From NCBI GenBank assembly GCA_030653975.1, contig JAURYH010000030.1:1-64000 (forward strand): a stretch of 64,000 nucleotides of DNA, in the 5' to 3' direction. This stretch comes from Hydrogenophaga sp. (GTDB taxonomy: Bacteria > Pseudomonadota > Gammaproteobacteria > Burkholderiales > Burkholderiaceae_C). The translations under genes and the position numbers were made by a program. The number at the start of each line of letters is the position of its first letter. The first letter of the stretch is position 1. Under the pieces are notes generated by a model. That model saw only the letters and a program-made list of their open reading frames with translations, ran no database searches and was not told where the DNA came from. Below are positions 54,281 through 62,149 of the stretch, one piece after another.

Positions 54281-55276
54281 ATGCGCCTGAGAATCCTCCA
54301 CCGCACCCGCTACCGCTACCGGGGCAGCATCGACATGGCGCAGCACATGGTGCACCTGTCGCCCCGAGACACGCCCACCCAGCAACTGATCGAACACACC
54401 CTGCGCATCAGCCCCGAACCGGCCGCGCGCAGCCAGACCGTTGACGTGTTCGGCAACCTGCGCACCTTCTTCTCCCTGCAGGCGCCCCACGAGACCCTCA
54501 CCGTGGAAGCCGACAGCCTGGTGCAGACCGAGGCCCCGCTGCCGCTGCCCGACAGCGCCGCCTGGCAGCAACTGCGCTGGGAAGACGTGCGCCGGCATTT
54601 CCGCTACCGCGCCCACGCGCCCTACGACCCGGCCAGCGAATTCCTGTTTGCGTCCCCCTACGTGCCGCGAGACGATGCCTTCGCCGCCTTTGCGCGCCCC
54701 GCTTTCACCGCGGGTCTGCCCGTGCTGGAAGCCACCCGCGCGCTGATGGAACGCATCCACACCGAACTCAGCTACGAAACCGACAGCACCGAGGTCAACA
54801 CCCCCGCGCTGCAGGCACTGGAACAGGGCAAAGGCGTGTGCCAGGACTTTGCCCACATCATGATCGGTTGCCTGCGCAGCCTGGGCCTGCCCGCGCGTTA
54901 TGTGAGCGGCTACCTGCTGACCCGGCCACCCGCCGGCAAACCCCGCCTGATCGGCGTCGACGCCTCCCACGCCTGGGCGTCGATCTACGTGCCGCTGCCC
55001 AACGAAGCCGACCCGGATGCGGACCCGGAAGCCCCGCCAGCAGGCGCAACCGAAAACACCGCACCCGAGGGCGCCTGGTTCGACTTCGACCCCACCAACA
55101 ACCGCTGCGGCTGGGGCAGCCCGGGCGAGGACTACGTGACCCTGGCCACCGGCCGCGACTTCTCCGATGTCTCGCCCATGCGCGGCGTGCTCCAGGGCGG
55201 TGCACGGCACAAGCTGGACGTGGCCGTCACGGTGGCGCCGCCAGAAGAAATCGCCGAACTGATGGACACCGACTGA
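54281..55276 (+). CDS. Transglutaminase-like protein (fused-cluster partner)
   Basis: 331 residues. An N-terminal beta domain (about 1-110, beginning MRLRILHRTRYRY) is followed by a transglutaminase-like core with Cys187 (GVCQDFAHI), His230 (DASHAWASIYV) and Asp270 (WFDFDPTNN). The triad is complete. An acidic insert (about 241-264) separates the last two. No signal peptide. It starts two bases after the ATP-grasp/alpha-E gene and ends the cluster. It resembles the split-cluster enzyme in architecture but is clearly a separate paralogue. Confidence 0.9.
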   Translation: MRLRILHRTRYRYRGSIDMAQHMVHLSPRDTPTQQLIEHTLRISPEPAARSQTVDVFGNLRTFFSLQAPHETLTVEADSLVQTEAPLPLPDSAAWQQLRWEDVRRHFRYRAHAPYDPASEFLFASPYVPRDDAFAAFARPAFTAGLPVLEATRALMERIHTELSYETDSTEVNTPALQALEQGKGVCQDFAHIMIGCLRSLGLPARYVSGYLLTRPPAGKPRLIGVDASHAWASIYVPLPNEADPDADPEAPPAGATENTAPEGAWFDFDPTNNRCGWGSPGEDYVTLATGRDFSDVSPMRGVLQGGARHKLDVAVTVAPPEEIAELMDTD

Positions 55277-55295
55277 TCAGCGGTCCGGGCCGGCT

Positions 55296-55697
55296 TCAGC
55301 CCCTCTCGAACGCCGGGTCCACCGGCACCTGCAGCGCAGTCGCCAGCTGGTTGGTCTTTGCGGCCAGCCCGATGATGGACAGCAGCTCGGCGTGCTGCTC
55401 GCGCGTCATGCCCTTGGCTGTTGCCGCCGCGGTGTGCGAGTGCACGCAGTAGCTGCAGCCGTTGATGATGGACGCCGTGATGTAGACCAGCTCCTTGGTC
55501 AGCGGGTCCAGGCTGGAGGGTGTTGCCATCACCCGCTTGACCTCGGCCCAGGTCTGCTCCAGCAGCGCCGGATCAAACGCCAGGTAGCGCCACATGTTGT
55601 TAATGAAATCGGTCTGGCGCGTGGCGCGGATGTCGTCGAACACGGCCTTGACACGGGGATCGGCTTCGGGGTTGGGCAGCGGGGTGATGGTGGACAT
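55296..55697 (-). CDS. Carboxymuconolactone decarboxylase/AhpD family protein
   Basis: 133 residues, all-helical. The AhpD-like redox motif is C-S-Y-C-V-H-S-H (Cys81, Cys84, His88). Proteins of this type act as thiol peroxidases or alkylhydroperoxidase partners. It lies downstream of the RbgA-like GTPase on the same strand, with an intergenic repeat between them. Its substrate and partner are not evident. Confidence 0.88.
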   Translation of the reverse strand: MSTITPLPNPEADPRVKAVFDDIRATRQTDFINNMWRYLAFDPALLEQTWAEVKRVMATPSSLDPLTKELVYITASIINGCSYCVHSHTAAATAKGMTREQHAELLSIIGLAAKTNQLATALQVPVDPAFERG

Positions 55698-55727
55698 GGG
55701 CGTTGGGGCGTTGGACTGTGGGTATGG

Positions 55728-55762
55728 CCCCCTCTCCTTCCGGGAGCGGGCAGGGGTGAGGG
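55728..55762. repeat. Imperfect inverted repeat of a widespread intergenic type
   Basis: The stretch CCCCTCTCCTTCCGGGAG, continuing into CGGGCAGGGGTGAGGG, resembles the C/G-rich intergenic inverted repeats common in many proteobacteria. It fills the 75-bp gap between the AhpD-like and GTPase genes. No other copy was noticed in this window. Confidence 0.4.
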
Positions 55763-55772
55763 CCGCGGCCGT

Positions 55773-56753
55773 TCAGCGCGATTTTCGGGTAGCGGGCTTG
55801 GCGGTCTTGGGTTTGCGCTCCGGGCTGATGAGGCCCTGCTCGCGCAGCGCCTTCTTGCGCTCGGCACGGTCGGCGTCGGACTTCAGGCCGGCCTTCATCC
55901 AGCGGTCGAACTGCTCGGGGGTCTCCAGCGTGATGCGGCCGATGTGTTGCCCGCGGAAGTCCGCGATCACCAGTTCGGCCGCTTTCTGCATGTTGACCTT
56001 GCCACCACCCGCGAGAGCACCGCGCTGGCGGCCGATGGCTTCGAGCAGTTCTTCTTCGTGCGCCTGTGCGTAGGCTTCGGGCGCGCGGCCGAGCTTGTAG
56101 CGGGCTTCGAGCAGCGCCGGGTAGTCGGCCTTGAGCAGGGCCATCAGTTCGTAGGCCACCTCCTGCTCGTCGTAGGCGTTCTTGCCCACCGCGCCGCTGG
56201 CGGCGAGGTTGAAGCCGCTCTCGGGCACCACGATGCGCGGCCACAGCATGCCGGGCGTGTCGTACAGGTAGAAGTCGTCGGCCAGCGCGATGCGCGACTC
56301 GGTGCGCGTCACACCCGCTTCGTCGCCGGTCTTGGCGGCGCGCTTGCCCTTGAGCGTGTTGATGAGCGTGGACTTGCCCACGTTGGGAATGCCGCAGATC
56401 AGCACGCGCATGGGCTTGACCATGCCGCCGCGCCGGGGCGCGAGGTGGTAACAGGCGTCGATGATGGCGCGCGCCGGCGCGGTGTTGCTGGCGTCCAGCG
56501 CAATGGCCTGCGTGTTCGGCTGCGCGTTGTAGTGCGCGAGCCAGAGCGCCGTGCGCACGGGGTCGGCCATGTCCTGCTTGTTCAGCACCTTGAGCGTGGG
56601 CCGCCCGCTGGTGAGCTCGGCCATGAGCGGGTTGGCGCTGCTGCCGGGCAGGCGCGCGTCGAGCATCTCGATCACGACATCGATCTCTTTCACACGCTCG
56701 CCGATCGCCTTGCGCGTGAGGTGCATGTGCCCGGGGAACCACTGGATGCTCAT
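55773..56753 (-). CDS. Circularly permuted GTPase (YlqF/RbgA family)
   Basis: 326 residues. The permuted order is visible: the G4 motif NKQD (about 58-61) precedes the P-loop GIPNVGKST (about 120-128) and the G3 motif DTPGM. The N-terminus WFPGHM is diagnostic. A Lys/Arg-rich tail (about 300-326) probably binds rRNA. RbgA acts late in 50S ribosomal subunit assembly. It is divergent from the SRPBCC gene. Confidence 0.92.
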   Translation of the reverse strand: MSIQWFPGHMHLTRKAIGERVKEIDVVIEMLDARLPGSSANPLMAELTSGRPTLKVLNKQDMADPVRTALWLAHYNAQPNTQAIALDASNTAPARAIIDACYHLAPRRGGMVKPMRVLICGIPNVGKSTLINTLKGKRAAKTGDEAGVTRTESRIALADDFYLYDTPGMLWPRIVVPESGFNLAASGAVGKNAYDEQEVAYELMALLKADYPALLEARYKLGRAPEAYAQAHEEELLEAIGRQRGALAGGGKVNMQKAAELVIADFRGQHIGRITLETPEQFDRWMKAGLKSDADRAERKKALREQGLISPERKPKTAKPATRKSR

Positions 56754-56864
56754 TGTTTGTTCTTTCAGTCAGACCGGATTGTGCGCTGGGGTGTCTTCTC
56801 TATCGGCCCGGCGGGGTGCCGTGCCACAATGATTTTTCATTCCCCACACCCCAAGAGGAGACAC

Positions 56865-57335
56865 ATGAGCATCACCGTCAAGATCGATCTGGGTTACGAA
56901 TTCGACGTCAGGGCCAAGGCCGCCGAGGTGTTCGACGTGCTCTCGGACGTGCCGACCTCGGTCAGCCATTTTCCCAAAGTCGAACAGCTCACCGACCTCG
57001 GTGACGGCGTCTACAAGTGGGAGATGGAAAAGGTGGGCACGGCGCAGGTCAACATCCAGACCATCTACGCCAGCAAATACATCAGCGACAAGGCCAGGGG
57101 CACGGTGAAGTGGACGCCGGTGAAAGGTGTGGGCAATGCGCTGGTGGGCGGCCACTGGAAGATCGTGGACAAGAAGAAATCGACCGGCGTGACATTGGCG
57201 ATCCAGGGCGAGATCGAGGTGCCGCTGCCCGGCCTGATGAAGATGATCGTGGTGCCGGTGGTGCAGGGCGAGTTCGAGAAGCTGGTCGAGAAGTACATCG
57301 ACAACCTGATCCAGCGCTTCGGCGGCGAAGCCTGA
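56865..57335 (+). CDS. SRPBCC/START-like domain protein
   Basis: 156 residues, one SRPBCC (polyketide cyclase/dehydrase-like) hydrophobic-pocket domain: DVRAKAAEVFDVLSDVPTSVSHFPKVEQL near the start and the long C-terminal helix VVQGEFEKLVEKYIDNLI. GAGGAG lies just upstream of the ATG. No signal peptide. The ligand cannot be told. Transcribed alone, divergent from the GTPase gene. Confidence 0.85.
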   Translation: MSITVKIDLGYEFDVRAKAAEVFDVLSDVPTSVSHFPKVEQLTDLGDGVYKWEMEKVGTAQVNIQTIYASKYISDKARGTVKWTPVKGVGNALVGGHWKIVDKKKSTGVTLAIQGEIEVPLPGLMKMIVVPVVQGEFEKLVEKYIDNLIQRFGGEA

Positions 57336-57371
57336 ACCTGGCGTGGCCTTCCCCCCTCCATCGATGTTGTC

Positions 57372-57625
57372 CAGCGAAACACTGGATAAGTTTGTGCATA
57401 ACCCAGGGCCAACCGTGTACGGGGTGCGCAAGTGCTTGTGGCCCTAGGCGCTTCTTCAATCTGCCCATCAAACAGGCACCCGGACAAAGGTGGTTATCCA
57501 CTTGTCCATCAAAACCTTGGACAAGCTTGTGCATAAGTCAGGACAAGCCCTGTACGGTCAAGCTAAGTGCTTGTTTCACAATGGAGTTCTTCAGATTGCC
57601 TATTCAGAAGGCAGTGCCCGCACAA
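57372..57625. repeat. Two-copy tandem repeat of 135-bp period with DnaA-box matches
   Basis: Copies start near 57372 and 57507 with many matching blocks at an offset of 135 (GGATAAG/GGACAAG at 57384 and 57519; AGTGCTTG at 57431 and 57566; CTTCTTCA- and TTCTTCAG-type at 57451 and 57586). Each has TGTGCATAA, the reverse complement of TTATGCACA, a full match to the DnaA box TTATNCACA, at 57393-57401 and 57528-57536. TTATCCACT (57494-57502) is a one-mismatch box between them. No gene lies in 57336-57671. Confidence 0.65.
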
Positions 57626-57671
57626 GTCCGGCGCCTTCCGTTCGCAAGGCCTTGCGTTGAGATTTGTACAC

Positions 57672-57968
57672 ATGGATGCGCCACCCACACCCCCGGCCTT
57701 CCGCCTGCACCTGTCCGGTACCGGCGAGACCTTCTCCGCACCGGCCGACGCGACGCTGCTGCAGACCCTGCTGCGCGCGGGCGTGGCGTGGCCGGCCTCG
57801 TGCCGCAACGGCAACTGCCGCGCCTGCATCGGCCGGCTGGCGCGGGGCCGGGTGCGCTACGCGATCGACTGGCCGGGCCTGCTGCCCGAAGAAAAGGCGT
57901 CCGGCTGCGTGCTGCCCTGCGCGGCCTACCCGCTGGAGGACGTGACGCTCAGCGGCCCCGGGGCCTGA
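57672..57968 (+). CDS. 2Fe-2S ferredoxin-like protein
   Basis: 98 residues from the ATG at 57672; the frame opens upstream in the repeat region but that part is not protein-like. Plant-type cluster ligands are Cys44, Cys49, Cys52 (SCRNGNCRAC) and Cys83 (GCVLPC). The fold is a small beta-grasp electron carrier. It stands alone, with no oxygenase or reductase gene adjacent, so its electron partner is unknown. Confidence 0.82.
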   Translation: MDAPPTPPAFRLHLSGTGETFSAPADATLLQTLLRAGVAWPASCRNGNCRACIGRLARGRVRYAIDWPGLLPEEKASGCVLPCAAYPLEDVTLSGPGA

Positions 57969-57997
57969 GTACCACCCGCGACGCGTGAGATGGCCCA

Positions 57998-58048
57998 CCC
58001 CAGGGCACCGCCGGGCCGGCTTTGCCGGACGACCAGTGTCGCCCCCTT
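57998..58048. repeat. REP-like intergenic repeat, copy 2
   Basis: GGGCCGGCTTTGCCGGAC, with flanking GGGCACCGCC and CAGTGTCGCCCCC, matches the element at 42812-42866 with only a few differences. It ends directly against the truncated gene fragment that follows on the minus strand. Confidence 0.65.
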
Positions 58049-58126
58049 GTATGCTTTTTCCGTGTTCATCGCATCAAACAGGATCAGCAGTTCCTGGTCA
58101 AAGTCCGCGGCGGTCAAACGTGCCAT
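58049..58126 (-). pseudogene. Truncated 5' fragment resembling a dienelactone hydrolase start
   Basis: A strong AGGAGG precedes an ATG at 58126, which opens MARLTAADFDQELLILFD. This resembles the beginning of dienelactone hydrolase family proteins, as I know it. After about 25 codons the frame enters the REP-like repeat and continues only to 57926, so the rest of the gene is absent. It is either a decayed 5' remnant or a genuine small protein of 66 residues. Confidence 0.45.
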
Positions 58127-58238
58127 GACAGCCTCCTGACGGGGAAAGCCCGCAGCTTATCGCCCACATGGCTTTCGCGGAATACGCCTGACCCGGTTGT
58201 GGATTTCCAGGCGCAAGCGCGTGCGCGTGCTCGTCGGC

Positions 58239-59798
58239 TCAGGCGGGGGCGACCGCGGACCAGTCGGGATGCCGCCCCAGGCGCGCGGGAGAGGTGTATT
58301 CCTGCCGGTACACCTCGAACGGCATGGTGTCCGCGGCTTCGATGGCGCGCTGGGCCTCGAACGACAGGGTGGACATGGCTTCAAATCGCGCCTGCTGTTT
58401 GGCGCTCCAGGGCAGTCCCAGCAAGTGTGCATGGGTCTGCTGCGACTGCGCCCGCACAAAACCGACGAAAGAATCGCTGTGTTCCTGCCGGATGGCGGCG
58501 AGCACGCGGGCCGACGGCAGCGTCTCGGGCGCCAGCAGCGCAGCGCGGGCCTGCGCCACGGCATCGCAGTAAGCGCTGTCACCGTGGGCCGTGTCCAGCG
58601 TGGCGGCGATGGGGGTCAGCTGATCGATGATCTCGATACCCCATTGCTGCAGGTTCACGCTTTCCCCCTTGCGCCACAGACAGAGGCCCGGCTCGCGCCC
58701 GCGGGCTGCGGTGAGATGCTGGTTGTAGGCCAGTTCGTGGATCTCGTCCGGCGTGTCGGGCGGGCTGTCGCTGAGCAGGCAGTGCAACAGGAACACATCG
58801 AGGAAGCGCAGCGTGGATGCGTCGATGCCGATGGGCTCGAAGGGGTTGAGGTCCATCAGCCGCACTTCGATGTATTCGACACCACGCTCGCGCAAGGCGT
58901 GCAGCGGGCGCTCGCCCGGGAAGATCACGCGCTTGGGCCGGATCGTGCCGTAGAACTCGTTTTCGATCTGCAGCAGGGTGGTGGCGAGCTGGTTGTAGTC
59001 GCCACCCGGGTTGCGGATGCCCACCACCTCGTAGGCCGGCCAGGGACGGGTGAGCGCGTCGTGCAGCGAGGCGGCATAACCTTCGAGCCCGTTGTAGCTC
59101 ACGTCCAGCGTGGCCTGGGCCTCGCTCTGGTAACCCAGGCGCCCCATGCGCAGCGAGGTGCCGTGGGGCATGTACAGGCTGCCACTGTCGCCCAGCGGCT
59201 GCAGCTCGTGCTGGCGCCCTTCGACAAAGCTGGAGCACAGGGCCGGCGAGGCGCCGAACAGCGTGAGCAGCAGGAAGGCGTGGCGGCGGAAGTTGCGGAT
59301 GAGCGCGAAATAGCCGTCGTTGTCGACGCCCGGCAGCGACCAGTTGTAGTGGATGCCGCTGATCGTCTGCATGCGCCGGCCGTAACGGTGGCCCAGGCCC
59401 ATGCGGTAGACGCTCTTGGCGCGCCCGACGTTGGACGACCCATAGCGCCCCAGCGGAATGGTCTCGTCGGTCGGCAGGCCGCAGGGCATGCTGGAAGCCC
59501 AGAGCATTTCCTCGCCGGCGGCCTTGAGGCTGCGCACGGTGTACTGGTGGATTTCGGTGAGCTCGTTCAGACACGACTGCACGCTGTCGTGCACACCCGT
59601 GATCAGCTCCAGCTGCGACTCGCTGTAATCGGTGGTGATGTGCGGGTGCGTGAGCGCGCTGCCCAGCGCTACCGGGTGCGGCGTGAGGGCCAGCTTGCCG
59701 TCGGGCTGGGCGCGCAGGCTCTCTTTTTCAAGACCGCGGCGCATTCCGCGCAGGCGCTCGGCGCCCAGGTCTTGCAGCCGTTGTTCCAGTGAAGTCAT
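58239..59798 (-). CDS. gshA: Glutamate-cysteine ligase
   Basis: 519 residues, the usual proteobacterial GshA length. GLEKESLR opens the active site; ITTDYSESQLELIT, VYRMGLGHRYGRRMQTISGIHYNWSLP and YIEVRLMDLNPFEP are family signatures. It joins glutamate to cysteine in glutathione synthesis, in the cytoplasm. No gshB adjoins. It is transcribed on the minus strand after dusC. Confidence 0.94.
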   Translation of the reverse strand: MTSLEQRLQDLGAERLRGMRRGLEKESLRAQPDGKLALTPHPVALGSALTHPHITTDYSESQLELITGVHDSVQSCLNELTEIHQYTVRSLKAAGEEMLWASSMPCGLPTDETIPLGRYGSSNVGRAKSVYRMGLGHRYGRRMQTISGIHYNWSLPGVDNDGYFALIRNFRRHAFLLLTLFGASPALCSSFVEGRQHELQPLGDSGSLYMPHGTSLRMGRLGYQSEAQATLDVSYNGLEGYAASLHDALTRPWPAYEVVGIRNPGGDYNQLATTLLQIENEFYGTIRPKRVIFPGERPLHALRERGVEYIEVRLMDLNPFEPIGIDASTLRFLDVFLLHCLLSDSPPDTPDEIHELAYNQHLTAARGREPGLCLWRKGESVNLQQWGIEIIDQLTPIAATLDTAHGDSAYCDAVAQARAALLAPETLPSARVLAAIRQEHSDSFVGFVRAQSQQTHAHLLGLPWSAKQQARFEAMSTLSFEAQRAIEAADTMPFEVYRQEYTSPARLGRHPDWSAVAPA

Positions 59799-59831
59799 AC
59801 AGGGGGTGGTTTTCGGGTCCGGGGCCGGAAC

Positions 59832-60878
59832 TTAACACGGCTGGGCCATTTCCGCTGGCGGCACGGCGATGCGGTTTTCGGGTAAGAAGCGGCGCGCAGC
59901 GGGCGCAACCGGCGTGACCACCACTGGCGGCTGGGCCGTGTTGGACTGCAACCAGGCATCGATCTGCGGCGGATCGTTGCAGCAGCGCAGCTCGTCGAAC
60001 GCGGTCTGGGCCTCGGGATAACGCTTGCGCAGGTGGTTGAGCCACTGTTTCAGGCGCCCGGCGCGGTGACGGCGCTCAACACGGCCGCTCACCTGCTGCC
60101 AGAACACCGCCAGCAGAGGCACCACCTCGCTCCAGGACACGCCACCCAGCCCCTTGATGGCCAGTGCGAGACCGGGGTCGCTCACCATGCCACGACCGAT
60201 CATGAGCGCATCACAGCCGCTCACTTCGCGGCAGCGAAGTGCCTGCTCCACCGTCCAGATCTCGCCGTTGGCGATCACCTGCATCGGCCCCACAGGCAAC
60301 GATGCGCGCACCTGCGCGATGCGTTCCCAGTAGGCGGGTGGCCGGTAGCCATGGACCTTGGTGCGGGCATGGATCACCAGCTCGTTCGCTCCGGCTTCGG
60401 CGATCGCCAGCGCGCAGTCTTCGGCGCGGTGGTCGTCGTTGAAACCCAGGCGCATCTTGGCCGACACCGGCACGTGGGCGGGCACGGCGCGCCGCACCGC
60501 GGACACGATGCGGCCGATCAGTTCGGGTTCGTCCAGCAGCACGGCGCCGCCGCGGCTCTGGTTCACCGTCTTGGCCGGGCAGCCGAAATTGAGGTCCACG
60601 CCGAACGGGCTCAGCCCCGCGAGTCGGGCCGCGTTCTCGGCCAGGCAGGCCGGATCGGAACCCAGCAGCTGGGGCCGCACCGGCACCCCCGAGCGCGTAC
60701 GACCGCCATGGAGCAGCTCGGGCACCACGCGCACAAAGGCGCGTTCGGGCAGCAGCGTGCTGGTCACGCGGATGAACTCGCTCACGCAGCGGTCGATGCC
60801 GCCCGTGCGCGTGAGCACATCGCGCAGCGTCGCGTCAAGCAGGCCTTCCATGGGCGCGAGCAAAAGGGTCATGGGCAT
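59832..60878 (-). CDS. dusC: tRNA-dihydrouridine(16) synthase
   Basis: 348 residues from the ATG at 60878 (ATG at 60872 and a longer frame to 60920 are alternatives). The FMN-binding TIM barrel begins TLLLAPMEGLLD, with NFGCPAKTVNQSRGGAVLL, RLGFNDDHRAEDCA and VIANGEIWTVEQA. The VNQSRGG segment points to DusC rather than DusA or DusB. It reduces U16 of tRNA. A proline/alanine-rich tail closes the protein. Confidence 0.9.
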   Translation of the reverse strand: MPMTLLLAPMEGLLDATLRDVLTRTGGIDRCVSEFIRVTSTLLPERAFVRVVPELLHGGRTRSGVPVRPQLLGSDPACLAENAARLAGLSPFGVDLNFGCPAKTVNQSRGGAVLLDEPELIGRIVSAVRRAVPAHVPVSAKMRLGFNDDHRAEDCALAIAEAGANELVIHARTKVHGYRPPAYWERIAQVRASLPVGPMQVIANGEIWTVEQALRCREVSGCDALMIGRGMVSDPGLALAIKGLGGVSWSEVVPLLAVFWQQVSGRVERRHRAGRLKQWLNHLRKRYPEAQTAFDELRCCNDPPQIDAWLQSNTAQPPVVVTPVAPAARRFLPENRIAVPPAEMAQPC

Positions 60879-61032
60879 GGGGTGGGCAGCGGACCGGTTG
60901 AATCGCTGCAACAAGGCCAACGGTGGGCCATCTGAGCGGGCGGGATTGGATTCTATCGGGACCGCCTTGCGGCCGCAGACGCGCGTCCATTACCATCGTT
61001 CACCGAGCATTTTTCACCATCCGGAGTTGTTC

Positions 61033-61536
61033 ATGTCGCCCTTTCTCGCCGTGCCACTGGTGACCAGCCTGCTGGCCGCGACGTCGCCCTGTTTCGCACA
61101 GGCGGTCGCGCCCGCAGTGCCCACGCAGCCCTCGGCGCCCGCTGGCGCAGACACGGTCCGCATCGGCACGTTCAAGCAGATCGAAGGCGACACGCGCATG
61201 GGCCGCGCGGGTGCACAACGCACACCCACCCCCGGAGACGGCGTGAACGTCAGTCAACGCCTGAGCACCGGGAAGAACGGCGCGGCCACCATCATCCTCA
61301 AGGACGGCACGGTCCTGACCATGGGACCCGACACCACGATGGACCTGAGCCAGTTCCATTTCGATTCGACCACCCAGCAGGGCAACTTCGTGCTCGACCT
61401 GCTGCAAGGTTCCGTGCGCGTGGTCACCGGGCTGCTGGCCCGGATCAACCCGGAGCTGTTCAAGATCAACACGCCGACCTCGGTGGTCGGCGTGCGTGGC
61501 ACCGACTTCATCGTGGAAGCGCAGGCGGTGCAATGA
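61033..61536 (+). CDS. FecR domain-containing protein
   Basis: 167 residues from the ATG at 61033. A signal peptide (about 1-23, ending CFAQA) is followed by a FecR-like domain: NVSQRLSTGKNGAATIILKDGTVLTMGPDTTM and the closing NTPTSVVGVRGTDFIVEA. No anti-sigma membrane helix or HTH is present, so it is an exported FecR-fold protein. Its stop overlaps the next start by four bases (ATGA). Confidence 0.87.
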   Translation: MSPFLAVPLVTSLLAATSPCFAQAVAPAVPTQPSAPAGADTVRIGTFKQIEGDTRMGRAGAQRTPTPGDGVNVSQRLSTGKNGAATIILKDGTVLTMGPDTTMDLSQFHFDSTTQQGNFVLDLLQGSVRVVTGLLARINPELFKINTPTSVVGVRGTDFIVEAQAVQ

Positions 61537-62144
61537 CCCACCTGACGCCCATCCGGCACACCCTGACCGGCCTGTTCCTGGGCGGGATCGTCTTGCTGAC
61601 GGCTTGCGCGCCCGCCACCCGCGTCACCCTGCTGCCCCAGTCCAACGGCAAAGCCAGCGCCGTTGAAGTGACCACCGGCAAAGGTACACAGCGCATCGAC
61701 CAGCCGTACCAGGTGGCCGAGGTCGGTCGCCGCGGCGATCTGAGCCTGGACCTGACCACCGCCGAAGCGGTGCGCGAACGGCATCCCCGGCTGCTGGCGC
61801 TGCAGCCCCTGGCACCCGAACGCTTCACGCTCGAGTTCGAGCCCGGCACCTCATTGCTCACCCAGGCTTCACAAGCCCAGCTGGAAGAAGCGATCCGCCG
61901 CGCATTGGCGCGAATCGGTGGTGAGATCGTGGTGACCGGACACACCGACCGCCAGGGAACCCTCGAAGCCAACGACACGCTGTCGCTGCAACGGGCGCAG
62001 GCGATCCGGGCCCTGTTTATCGAACGGGGTTTCCGGGCCGAACTGATCGAGGCCGTGGGCCGGGGCGAACGCGAGCCCCTGGTGCCCACCGACGACGACG
62101 TGGACGAGCCGCGCAACCGGCGCGCCGACGTCGAAGTGCGCTGA
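61533..62144 (+). CDS. OmpA-family lipoprotein
   Basis: 203 residues. A lipobox L-T-A-C gives a lipidated Cys25. The C-terminal OmpA domain binds peptidoglycan: TGHTDRQGTLEANDTLSLQRAQAIRALF and AVGRGEREPLVPTDDDVDEPRNRRADVEV. It tethers outer membrane to cell wall. The middle part (about 30-95) is of unknown role. It is coupled to the FecR protein gene; the two probably act together in the envelope. Confidence 0.88.
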   Translation: MTHLTPIRHTLTGLFLGGIVLLTACAPATRVTLLPQSNGKASAVEVTTGKGTQRIDQPYQVAEVGRRGDLSLDLTTAEAVRERHPRLLALQPLAPERFTLEFEPGTSLLTQASQAQLEEAIRRALARIGGEIVVTGHTDRQGTLEANDTLSLQRAQAIRALFIERGFRAELIEAVGRGEREPLVPTDDDVDEPRNRRADVEVR

Positions 62145-62149
62145 CCCCC

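Noticed and set aside
57336-57671. Chromosomal replication origin
   Set aside because: Only three DnaA-box-like sites, no AT-rich unwinding element, and none of the usual oriC neighbour genes.
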